Source: DASSNR01 sp036278935
GTDB lineage: Bacteria > Gemmatimonadota > Gemmatimonadetes > Gemmatimonadales > Gemmatimonadaceae
Length of the DNA stretch: 17,466 bases
NCBI GenBank assembly: GCA_036278935.1
Contig: DASUKA010000026.1
Span: 1-17,466, forward strand
Direction of reading: 5' to 3'
A model generated the notes under the pieces. That model saw only the letters and a list, made by a program, of their open reading frames with translations. It was not told the origin of the DNA and searched no databases. Positions 7,004 to 13,705 of this stretch are shown piece after piece. Both the position numbers and the translations under genes were made by a program. The stretch's first letter is position 1. Every line of letters starts with the position of its first letter.

Positions 7004-7048
7004 CGAGGGTCCAGCGGCAGGTCCTCGCGGCCGCGTCGAGCACAGCGC

Positions 7049-7690
7049 TCAGGACGTGGGAGCGGCACGGGCCAGCGCATCCACATCTCCGGATACGATC
7101 ACTTCCAGGTTTTGCGTGATCGCGTCTATCGGCCAGTTCCACCATGCCAACGACTCCAGGCGAGTCACAATATCTGGATCGAAGCGCTGTCTGATGGGCT
7201 TCGCAGGGTTGCCTCCAACAATCGTGTACGCTGGAACGTCTGAAACGACGACCGAGCGGGAAGCAACAATGGCGCCGTTGGCAACGTGCACCCCGGGCAT
7301 GATGAGCGAGTCATAGCCGATCCAGACGTCATTGCCGATAACCGTGTCTCCTTTGTACGGAAGAGATCCAGGTTCGGGCATGACCTTTTCCCATCCGTTC
7401 CCGAAGATCTGGAATGGATAGGTGGAGATGCCCGAGAGCTTGTGATTCGCACCATTCATGATGAATGTCGCGCCACGGGCGATCGCGCAGAACTTTCCAA
7501 TGATGAGCTTGTCCCCGATGAACGGAAAGTGGTACAGCACGTTGCGCTCGAACCCCTCCGAGTCGTCCGGGTCGTCGTAGTAGGTGTAGTCCCCGACGAT
7601 GATGTTTGGATTCTTGATCGTGTTCTTGACGAAGCACACCTGCGGGAAGCCATCCATCGGATGCGTGTTGTTCGGATCAGGTCCATGCAT
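7049..7690 (-). CDS. Vat/CatB-type xenobiotic O-acetyltransferase (streptogramin A acetyltransferase-like)
   Basis: This 213-residue enzyme is a left-handed beta-helix (hexapeptide-repeat) acetyltransferase. Features shared with Vat enzymes include the N-terminal HGPDPNN, VGDYTYYDD, VLYHFPFIGDKLIIGKFCAI, the active-site segment FIMNGANH with catalytic H83, YPFQIFGNGWEK, the extended loop, IGNDVWIGYDSLIMPGV, YTIVGGNPAKPIRQRF and the WWNWP helix near the C-terminus. Vat enzymes acetylate a hydroxyl of streptogramin A from acetyl-CoA; CatB-type relatives acetylate chloramphenicol. Full length, intact catalytic His. Its start (ATG 7690, GGAG just upstream) overlaps the 3' end of the oxidoreductase gene by 14 nt, implying cotranscription. 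Base composition is visibly less G+C-rich than neighbours (32 of 60 in 7381-7440), suggesting transfer. Resistance is predicted, not shown. Confidence 0.9.
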   Translation of the reverse strand: MHGPDPNNTHPMDGFPQVCFVKNTIKNPNIIVGDYTYYDDPDDSEGFERNVLYHFPFIGDKLIIGKFCAIARGATFIMNGANHKLSGISTYPFQIFGNGWEKVMPEPGSLPYKGDTVIGNDVWIGYDSLIMPGVHVANGAIVASRSVVVSDVPAYTIVGGNPAKPIRQRFDPDIVTRLESLAWWNWPIDAITQNLEVIVSGDVDALARAAPTS

Positions 7691-8351
7691 CTCTGTTCTC
7701 CATGTCGAGCTGTGACAGCCATTCGAAGCGGTACGCCAGCTCGGGACCCCTGTCCCCTTCGTATGCCAGACGTGCCATGATCAGCGTGAACGGCTCGAAG
7801 TACCGTGCCATCCGAAGCGGGCCCGCATCGACCGGCTCGAATCCCGCGTCGCGAATCAGCTTCACGGTCAGCTCCTTGGCATCATCGTCGTCGCCGCAGT
7901 AGAGAAGGGCGGGGTGAGGGCTGCGGTCTCGAGCCTCGAACACCGGGAAGAATACCTCGCTGGGTACGGTTCCGAAGGCGGAGACCACGCGCGCTGTGGG
8001 CGTTTTCCGCGCCAGCTCCTCCGCGCCGGAGGACGTGTGGGCGACAACGAGCTCGGTGTCGTCGTCGTTCATCGGCATGGCGCAGGTCACGAGGATCTTG
8101 CCCGTCAGGTCGCCTGCCTGGCGCAGCACGTCGTCCACGCGGTTCCAGTGCACGGCGAGCAGGAGCGCGTCCTCGCCGTGCGCGGCCTCGGCGGGCGTGC
8201 CCGCGCGCGCGTTTCTTCCCGCCTCGTGCGCCAGTCGCTCGAGCTTCTCCCGGCTGCGCGAGTAGCTGAAGACCACCGCGTGCCCGGCTCGCGCGAAGAC
8301 GGTGCCGAGCGTGCCGCCCATCAACCCCGAACCAAGGATGCCGATTCGAAT
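7677..8351 (-). CDS. COG2085-type NADP-binding oxidoreductase (F420-dependent NADP reductase-like)
   Basis: This protein of about 224 residues has an N-terminal Rossmann fold (RIGILGSGLMGGTLGTVFAR, then VVFSYSRSREKLERLA) and continues with DALLLAVHWNRVDDVL, GKILVTCAMPMN, ARVVSAFGTVPSEVF, LLYCGDDDDAKE and GFEPVDAGPLRMARYFEP, the plan of the NADPH-dependent F420 reductase / COG2085 family. The Tyr-Ser-Arg after the second strand suggests NADP binding. No ATG or GTG precedes the Rossmann strand in frame. A strong GGAGGAGG (8358-8365) lies 6 nt before an ATT codon at 8351, so I annotate an unusual ATT start; a TTG at 8387 is the alternative. It is followed by the Vat gene with a 14-nt overlap. 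Substrate unknown. Confidence 0.85.
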   Translation of the reverse strand: MRIGILGSGLMGGTLGTVFARAGHAVVFSYSRSREKLERLAHEAGRNARAGTPAEAAHGEDALLLAVHWNRVDDVLRQAGDLTGKILVTCAMPMNDDDTELVVAHTSSGAEELARKTPTARVVSAFGTVPSEVFFPVFEARDRSPHPALLYCGDDDDAKELTVKLIRDAGFEPVDAGPLRMARYFEPFTLIMARLAYEGDRGPELAYRFEWLSQLDMENRDAWT

Positions 8352-8357
8352 GCGAGT

Positions 8358-8365
8358 CCTCCTCC
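8358..8365 (-). promoter_or_regulatory. Shine-Dalgarno site deciding the start of the COG2085 gene
   Basis: On the minus strand GGAGGAGG stands 6 nt upstream of the ATT at 8351-8349, ideal spacing for initiation, while no ATG, GTG or TTG occurs in frame between it and the Rossmann motif. Confidence 0.6.
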
Positions 8366-8387
8366 GTCGACACGATGGATCACACAA

Positions 8388-8783
8388 GGCCCGAGCGGGC
8401 GTCCCTGCATGTCGGGCCGTCCTCCCTGGCCTGCCTCCGCCCGCAATCGCGAATCCTGGCAAGGCGTGGGCCCTCGACGGTTGCCAGGCGTGTGGTTGGT
8501 GCGCGGCGCTCGTTCCGGTCGCCTCGGGAATTTCGAGGCGCAGGTGAGGTGGTGCCAGGGCGCGCAGAAAGTCGGCGGCATCGAAGCGTTCTCCCAGCGC
8601 GAAGGCGCCGCCGGCGTGGTGATCGCGAGCGCTCGCCAAGCGCGCCGCATGCGTAGTTGCTCCCTGGTTGATACGTCAATCTGGCGCGTCAGCTACGTAC
8701 CCTGTCCTATCGTCGCCCGGGATTCGGATGCCTACGTTGGACCCGCAACGCACGGCAACAGATCATTCGAACCGGGAGGGCAC
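8388..8783. other. Divergent intergenic region, no gene identified
   Basis: About 400 bp separate the COG2085 oxidoreductase from the TonB receptor gene. Open frames run through it on both strands, but these are extensions of the flanking ORFs and show no recognisable domain. TTGATACGTCAA at 8666-8677 has 4-bp inverted arms (TTGA/TCAA) and offers weak -35-like hexamers on both strands, so the divergent promoters probably lie near 8650-8700. I see nothing else supportable. Confidence 0.4.
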
Positions 8784-11510
8784 ATGTCCGCTCACCGTTG
8801 GACGCGAGATGCGGCTCGCATAGTGGCGATCGCGGGGCTCGCGATGCTGTGGGGAGTCGAGGCTGTCCAGGCGCAGCAGGATTCAGTGGGCGGGCGAGTG
8901 ATCAGCGCCGCGACTCACACCGGGCTGGTCGATGTCCAGGTGGTGGCACGCGACAGCACGGGACGAGTGCTGGCCCGCGCGCAGAGTGGGGGAGATGGAA
9001 GTTTTGTGCTGCGCGGGCTCTTGCCGGGCGCGCGCCGGATCTCCGCGAACAGAGTGGGCTACGTCTCCGCTTCGAGGGACATCGAGCCGCGCGCTGATTA
9101 CGGGGCGTCCAATGATGTGGTGATTACCATGACGCCCCTTCCCACGCAGCTCGACGCCGTGGTCGTGAGCGCCACGCGGACGCAGGATGCCGAGATCGCG
9201 GTTCCGGCGGACGTGCAGGAGGTCACCGCGGCGCAGATGGCAGCGCGACCCACCGTTACTCCTACGGAGCAGTTGCGCTGGGTGCCCGGAGTCGACTACG
9301 CGGGCAACGGGCTGATGCAGGCCAACGTCACAGCACGTGGATTCAACAACATCTTCTCGAGCAGTATGCTCACGCTCACAGATTACCGGTACGCGTTCCT
9401 CCCGTCTCTGCACCTCAACTCCCCGTGGGTGATGTCGGCGCCGGGCGAGGACGTGGAGCGTCTCGAGGTGCTGCTCGGCCCTGCCGCGGCGCTGTACGGC
9501 CCGAATACCGCGAACGGCGTGATTCACACCATCACGAAATCGCCATGGGACCTGCAGGGGACCACACTGAGCATCTCGGCGGGCGGCCACGCCGGCAACG
9601 TGACCGGCCCGGGCGAAGGTCTGTGGCGTGCCGCCGTTCGCCATGCCGGCGTCATCGGCTCGCGTTTCGGCTACAAGATTACCGGGCAGTATTTCTCTGG
9701 CCAGGGTTGGCAGGAGCGCGACTCGGCGGAGGTCCAGGCCCGTCGAGCGGCCATTGCCGGCGGTGCGAGACCGGACACCTTGCGCATCGGACAGCGCGAC
9801 TTCGCCTCGCGTCGCTGGGCGGTGGCATTGCGCGCTGACTACCGTCCCACCGACTCCGGCGTTCTGACGCTGGAAGGCGGCCGTACACGCGCCGGGAGCC
9901 TCATCGAGCTCACGCCGCTCGGTGCCTCGCAAGTGCAGGGCTGGGACTACGACTACTATCAGGCCCGCTATCGGGATGGGCGCTTCTTCGCGCAGGCCTT
10001 TCTGAACTCGAGCGACGCCGGCGGAACGTTTCTCCTCCGCACCGGGGCGCCGATCGTCGACAAGTCACTCATGTACGCGGTCCAAGTGCAGCATGGCCTT
10101 GGGATCGGCCACCGCGAGGTGCTGACCTACGGCGTGGACTGGCAGCGCACCGACCCGCGCACCGGCGGCACGGTCAACGGCCGCAACGAGAACGACGACG
10201 ATCTGATGGAGCTGGGCGGCTACGTCCATTCCGAGACCCGTCTCGCGCCAGACTGGGAGCTGTTCAGCGCGGCGCGCGTGGACAAGAGTAATCGATTGGG
10301 TCACGCGACCTTCTCACCGCGACTGGCGCTCGTCTTCCATCCGTCACGCACGCAGAGTCTTCGTCTCACCTGGAATCGCGCCTTCAATTCCCCGAGCACC
10401 ACGAATCTGTTCCTCGATATCCTTGCCGGACGCCTCGGACCGCTCCCCTTCGACATCCGCGCCGTCGGCATGCCCGTCGATGGACTGCCCTTCCGTCGCG
10501 ATGCCGCCGGAGGAGTGGGTGGGCTCTACATGCGCTCGCCCTTCGCCCCGGATTCGCGTGCCGCGCTCCCCGCCGACGCGACGGCGATGTGGGGTGCGGT
10601 CGTGCAACTCATGAAAGCCCAGGGAGTCGACCTCAGCGCCATCCCCGCGCCGGGACCCGCCGATGTCCGCACGATCCTGCGGACACTCGATCCCGCGAGT
10701 GGCACGTTCGCCAATGTGGCGGCCGCCGACGTGCGCGATCTCGCGCCGCTGAAGGAGAACGGCACCAACACGATCGAGCTCGGCTACAAGGGATTCCTCG
10801 GCGATCGCGTGCAGATCACCGCGGATGTGTACCGGGAGCGGAAGGAGAATTTCGTGAGCGCACTCACGATCGAGACTCCCAACGTCTTCCTCGACCCCAC
10901 GCAGCTCGGCGCGTACCTGGGCAAGTTCATGCCCGCGGCGCAGGCGCAGACGCTTGCCGCCGCGATCGGCGGCATTCCCGGGTCGAGCAAGGCCACCGGG
11001 ATTCCGGTCGGAACCGTGTCGCCCGAAGGGACGATTGCCGGTAGCTCCGATGTCCTCCTCACCTTTCGCAACTTCGGGCGGCTCACGCGCTGGGGCAGCG
11101 ACGTGGGCATCGACGCGAAGCTGTTCGACCCCGTCTCACTCCTCGCGACGTACTCGTGGACGAACAAGAATCTCTTTCCGATGAGCGAGGTGGGTGGCTT
11201 CGCCGACATCGCGCTGAACGCGCCGGCCAACACGGGCTCGGTGGGACTACGGTATGGCAACGAGAGCACGGACTTCACCGCCGAGGCGGTCGTCCGCTTG
11301 GTCGGTGGGTTCCCAATGCAGTCGGGCGACTATGTCGGGAACGTATCATCGTACGCCGTCACCGACGCGTCGATCGCATACCGTGTCCGCCCGCAGAACA
11401 TGACCTTCTCCCTCAGCGCGCAGAACGTGTTCAACAACCTGCACCGGGAGTTCGTCGGCGCGCCGACGCTGGGGCGGCTGTTGTACTTGCAGGCGCGGTA
11501 CACGTTCTGA
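8784..11510 (+). CDS. TonB-dependent outer-membrane receptor with carboxypeptidase-regulatory-like N-terminal domain
   Basis: This 908-residue protein begins with a signal peptide (basic MSAHRWTRDAAR, hydrophobic IVAIAGLAMLWG, predicted cleavage after AVQA near residue 30). A carboxypeptidase-regulatory-like beta-sandwich follows (about 34-100; GGRVISAATHTGLVDVQV, GSFVLRGLLPG). The plug domain spans about 122-252, with LDAVVVSATRTQ, the VTARGFNN motif and the hallmark VERLEVLLGPAAALYGPNTA. The rest is the 22-strand barrel, ending in YLQARYTF with the terminal Phe expected of outer-membrane proteins. Such receptors import siderophores, cobalamin, oligosaccharides or other ligands using TonB; the long predicted loops at about 535-650 are distinctive but do not reveal the ligand. 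GGGAGGG at 8774-8780 fixes the start. It stands alone, without a visible SusD partner or regulator. Confidence 0.93.
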   Translation: MSAHRWTRDAARIVAIAGLAMLWGVEAVQAQQDSVGGRVISAATHTGLVDVQVVARDSTGRVLARAQSGGDGSFVLRGLLPGARRISANRVGYVSASRDIEPRADYGASNDVVITMTPLPTQLDAVVVSATRTQDAEIAVPADVQEVTAAQMAARPTVTPTEQLRWVPGVDYAGNGLMQANVTARGFNNIFSSSMLTLTDYRYAFLPSLHLNSPWVMSAPGEDVERLEVLLGPAAALYGPNTANGVIHTITKSPWDLQGTTLSISAGGHAGNVTGPGEGLWRAAVRHAGVIGSRFGYKITGQYFSGQGWQERDSAEVQARRAAIAGGARPDTLRIGQRDFASRRWAVALRADYRPTDSGVLTLEGGRTRAGSLIELTPLGASQVQGWDYDYYQARYRDGRFFAQAFLNSSDAGGTFLLRTGAPIVDKSLMYAVQVQHGLGIGHREVLTYGVDWQRTDPRTGGTVNGRNENDDDLMELGGYVHSETRLAPDWELFSAARVDKSNRLGHATFSPRLALVFHPSRTQSLRLTWNRAFNSPSTTNLFLDILAGRLGPLPFDIRAVGMPVDGLPFRRDAAGGVGGLYMRSPFAPDSRAALPADATAMWGAVVQLMKAQGVDLSAIPAPGPADVRTILRTLDPASGTFANVAAADVRDLAPLKENGTNTIELGYKGFLGDRVQITADVYRERKENFVSALTIETPNVFLDPTQLGAYLGKFMPAAQAQTLAAAIGGIPGSSKATGIPVGTVSPEGTIAGSSDVLLTFRNFGRLTRWGSDVGIDAKLFDPVSLLATYSWTNKNLFPMSEVGGFADIALNAPANTGSVGLRYGNESTDFTAEAVVRLVGGFPMQSGDYVGNVSSYAVTDASIAYRVRPQNMTFSLSAQNVFNNLHREFVGAPTLGRLLYLQARYTF

Positions 11511-11515
11511 TGCGG

Positions 11516-11549
11516 ACGCGTGCACGGCCCACGTGGGCCGTGCACGCGT
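11516..11549. terminator. 34-bp perfect palindrome after the TonB receptor gene
   Basis: From 11516 to 11549 every base pairs with its mirror (centre ACGT at 11531-11534), starting 5 bp after the receptor stop. As RNA it would give a stem of about 15 bp with a tetraloop. There is no T tract on either side, so it may be a hairpin-only or bidirectional terminator between the convergent receptor and ArsR-rhodanese genes, an mRNA-stabilising structure or a protein-binding site. Confidence 0.5.
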
Positions 11550-11718
11550 GCTGTCTGCCATTCTCCACGCGCCGTTCTGTGCAATGGTCGAGGATTTGCG
11601 CGGGGCGATTCTGCCCAGCGCCCAGGCGGCGTGTGAGCGGATGATCGGCTCTGGGCCGCAGCGAGCGCAGGTAGATCGCCGGACGAGCCGATGCGGCAGA
11701 GAGGCGGTCCCGTGCCGA

Positions 11719-12408
11719 TCAGGCGCCGCGGACGATCGGCCACCCCGCGGCGCGCCAATCGGGGAGCCCGTCGGCGGCGCGGCGCGCGCGGTAGCCGTGC
11801 TTCCGTAGCAGCTCGACAGCCTCCACCGAGTAGACGCAGTACGGCCCTCGGCAGTAGGCGACGACCTCGCGACGTTTCGGGATCTCGCCAAGATGGCGGT
11901 GCAGCTCCGCCACCGGCACGGAGAGCGCGCCCGGGATGTGGCCGGCCTCGTACTCCTCGCGCGGGCGCACGTCGATGACTGTGACCGCGCCGTCGCGCGA
12001 CAACCGGCGCAGCTCAGCGAGATTCACGGGCTCGAGCTCGTCGCGCCGATCAATGTAAAGCGCGGCAACTTGCTCCACCTCGGCCAGGCGACTGCGCCCC
12101 AACGCCTGCAGGCTGCGCAGGAAGTGGAGTACCTCGTCGCCGGCGAGGCGGTAGTACACGTGCGACCTCTCCCGCCTCGTCTCAACGAGCCGCGCCTGGC
12201 GAAGCACGCGCAGGTGGGCACTCGTGTTTTTTACCTGAGTAGCCGATTGCTCGGCCAGCGTCTCGACGGTCTTCTCGCCCTGGGCGAGCAGGCCGAGCAG
12301 CTCGAGGCGCTTCGGCGCGGACACAGCGTGGCCGATGCGGGCGAACTGGGCATAGAGTGGTTCCTTGAAATCGCGGTGGCTCACGGTCAGGCTCTTGACT
12401 ATTCTCAT
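11719..12408 (-). CDS. ArsR/SmtB-type HTH regulator fused to a rhodanese domain
   Basis: This 229-residue protein joins an ArsR winged helix-turn-helix (about residues 18-100; SAPKRLELLGLLAQGEKTVE, SATQVKNTSAHLRVLRQARL, RRERSHVYYRLAGDEV) to a rhodanese domain (about 130-228; VIDVRPREEYEAGHIPGA, then the active-site loop YCRGPYCVYS and the GLPDW element). The catalytic loop has C186 and a second C191, so the domain can in principle form a persulfide or disulfide. The HTH part has no cysteine, which argues against the classical ArsR thiolate metal site and makes the rhodanese cysteines the likely sensor. Divergent from the methyltransferase gene, 140 bp away. The start ATG 12408 lies inside its predicted operator. 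Family assignment is firm; the inducer (sulfane sulfur, selenium species, oxidant or metalloid) is inference. Confidence 0.93.
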   Translation of the reverse strand: MRIVKSLTVSHRDFKEPLYAQFARIGHAVSAPKRLELLGLLAQGEKTVETLAEQSATQVKNTSAHLRVLRQARLVETRRERSHVYYRLAGDEVLHFLRSLQALGRSRLAEVEQVAALYIDRRDELEPVNLAELRRLSRDGAVTVIDVRPREEYEAGHIPGALSVPVAELHRHLGEIPKRREVVAYCRGPYCVYSVEAVELLRKHGYRARRAADGLPDWRAAGWPIVRGA

Positions 12409-12423
12409 ATTCGTTAGAATAGT
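12398..12423. promoter_or_regulatory. Predicted ArsR-type operator
   Basis: ACTATTCT and AGAATAGT are perfect 8-bp inverted arms separated by 10 bp, in an A/T-rich island. The site covers the -10 box and the start codon of the ArsR-rhodanese gene, a typical position for autorepression by ArsR-family dimers. Confidence 0.7.
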
Positions 12424-12445
12424 AGAACTGTCGCCGCGCCGTCAA
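12416..12445 (-). promoter_or_regulatory. Promoter of the ArsR-rhodanese gene, probably leaderless
   Basis: On the minus strand TTGACG (12445-12440) and TATTCT (12421-12416) are 18 bp apart. Only 7 bp separate the -10 from the ATG at 12408, so transcription should start at or beside the first codon. The -10 is embedded in the predicted operator. Confidence 0.65.
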
Positions 12446-12548
12446 TAGCCTCCGATGGCGCGCGGCGTCGGGTCCGGCCAGGAGGAATCGCCATACGTAT
12501 GACCTCACTGCCTTCCCGTACCCTCGTCTCGCTTGCTACGGAGGGAAT

Positions 12549-13466
12549 ATGACACACACCATCGCCGGCGCCGCCAGCGAAACCACACCGATGATCGCCG
12601 GCGCTGCTCGGCCCGTCGCGGGGCTCGACAGGAGCGCACTGCGCGCCGCGATCCAGGAGGAGTACGCCGTCGTGGCCACGGAGCCGCAGCGAAGCTTCCA
12701 CTTCCACACCGGGCGGCCGCTCGCCCACATGCTCGGCTACGAGGACGTCTGGCTCGCCGGCATCCCCGAGCCAACCATCGCATCGTTCGCCGGGACGGGG
12801 AACCCATTCGCGGTCGAAGTGCTGGCACCGGGCGAACGGGTAGTGGACGTGGGATGCGGGGCGGGCATCGACAGCCTGATCGCGGCGCGCATGGTCGGCC
12901 CGGATGGCGCCGTGATCGGCGTGGACATGACGCCGACCATGCTCGAGCGGGCGCGGCGGAGCGCGGAAGAGAGTGGGCTCGACCACGTGAGATTCCACGA
13001 GGGTTTCGCCGAGTCGCTCCCCGTACCCGACGGCTGGGCCGATGTCGTGGTCTCCAACGGCGTGCTGAACCTCACGCCGGACAAGGCAGCGGCACTGGCC
13101 GAGATGGCGCGCGTGCTCCGGCCTGGGGGCCGCCTGCAGGTCGGTGACATCCTCGTGCAGAAGGCTGTCCCCGAGAGCGCCAAGCGCGACATCGACCTCT
13201 GGAAGGGCTGAATCGCCGGTGCTCTGCTGGAGGCAGAGCTCGAGGCGACAGTCGTCGCGGCCGGCTTCGTGGACTTCGCCATCGTCTCGCGCCTGGACGT
13301 CTTCCGCGACGCGCCGCAGGCCAGCAGCGCGGCCGCATTCGGGACGCTCGGCATCACCTTCCGCGCACGCCGCGCGGCGGAAGCGGACGAGTGGCGACGG
13401 ACGCTCGAGGCGCTCACGTGCGGCGTGGCGGCGCCTCCGGGCGAGAACGGGGCGGCCACTACGTAG
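12549..13466 (+). CDS. SAM-dependent methyltransferase, ArsM/UbiE-like, probable selenoprotein (in-frame TGA at 13209-13211)
   Basis: Read through one TGA, this gene gives 305 residues. It is a class I SAM methyltransferase: motif I VVDVGCGAGIDS (98-109), IGVDMTPTMLERAR (123-136), FHEGFAESLPVPD, SNGVLNLTPDKAAALAEMAR (169-188) and VLRPGGRLQVGDI. The TGA is codon 221, in LWKG-(TGA)-IAGALLEAELEA. ArsM-type relatives have a conserved Cys there (CmArsM Cys224 by my alignment from memory). After the TGA the frame stays open for 84 codons with family-like sequence (AAGF, LDVFRDAPQASSAAAFGTLG, ITFRARR) and ends at TAG 13464-13466. A SECIS-like hairpin follows the TGA directly. The Cys174 equivalent of CmArsM is Gly171, so the substrate may not be arsenite. 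GGAGGG precedes ATG 12549. Alternatives are a sequencing error or a recent nonsense mutation. Confidence 0.82.
13213..13248 (+). promoter_or_regulatory. Putative bacterial SECIS element
   Basis: Starting 1 nt after the TGA, the RNA can fold as UCGCC (13213-13217) with GGCGA (13244-13248), an internal loop, then a perfect 7-bp upper stem GCUCUGC (13221-13227) with GCAGAGC (13233-13239) closing the loop UGGAG (13228-13232). With G13218-C13241 and G13219-U13240 paired, U13220 is a 5' bulge. Sixteen nt separate the UGA from the apical loop, and the loop has G at its second position. These match the known bSECIS rules (apical loop 16-37 nt from the UGA, G among its first two bases). No folding program was run. 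Confidence 0.68.
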
Positions 13467-13500
13467 ACGCGCACGATCGGCAATGCAGTGCTGTTGTGTC

Positions 13501-13530
13501 GCCGGCATCCAACGGTCGATCGATGCCGGC
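13501..13530. terminator. Hairpin downstream of the methyltransferase gene
   Basis: GCCGGCATC (13501-13509) and GATGCCGGC (13522-13530) form a perfect 9-bp stem around a 12-nt loop, 34 bp after the TAG stop of the methyltransferase. There is no T tract, so intrinsic termination is possible but weakly supported. Its position agrees with the gene ending at 13466 rather than at 13211. Confidence 0.35.
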
Positions 13531-13705
13531 GCGGCTGCCCACGCCGCCAGCTCCGCGTCCAGCGCCTCGATCTCCCCGAGCAGAGGCCGACGCGCGGCCC
13601 CATCCCGTACACATGATGTTGCCAACCTCCGTCCGCCCATCTGCCGGCAGCACCCTGGCGGTCTCACCCGCCAAGTGGCAGTTTGGAGCGACCGACCCGC
13701 CCTCC

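Noticed and set aside
8388..8639. Minus-strand extension of the COG2085 frame
   Set aside because: Its residues (for example FDAADFLRALAPPHLRLEIPE) match nothing I recognise and precede the natural Rossmann start and its Shine-Dalgarno. A gene remnant cannot be excluded.
8647..8700. LVDTSIW on the plus strand, resembling the start of a PIN-domain toxin
   Set aside because: The similarity stops after seven residues, no further acidic PIN motifs follow, and the segment is upstream noncoding sequence of the TonB receptor.
12499..12552. A 17-codon ORF (MTSLPSRTLVSLATEGI) whose stop overlaps the methyltransferase start
   Set aside because: AGGAGG lies 13 nt before its ATG, too far for good initiation, and the peptide shows no attenuator-type codon run. 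It could be a leader peptide but support is too thin.
12549..13211. Methyltransferase ending at the TGA, with a separate ORF 13269-13466 downstream
   Set aside because: Both pieces are in the same frame, the intervening codons encode family-like sequence, and a SECIS-like hairpin follows the TGA. A single Sec gene explains this better than two genes, though a nonsense mutation is not excluded.
12414..13667. A 417-residue minus-strand frame across the methyltransferase
   Set aside because: No domain; antisense shadow. The stretch near 13450-13660 (IEALDAELAAW) looks mildly protein-like, but I could not assign it to any family.
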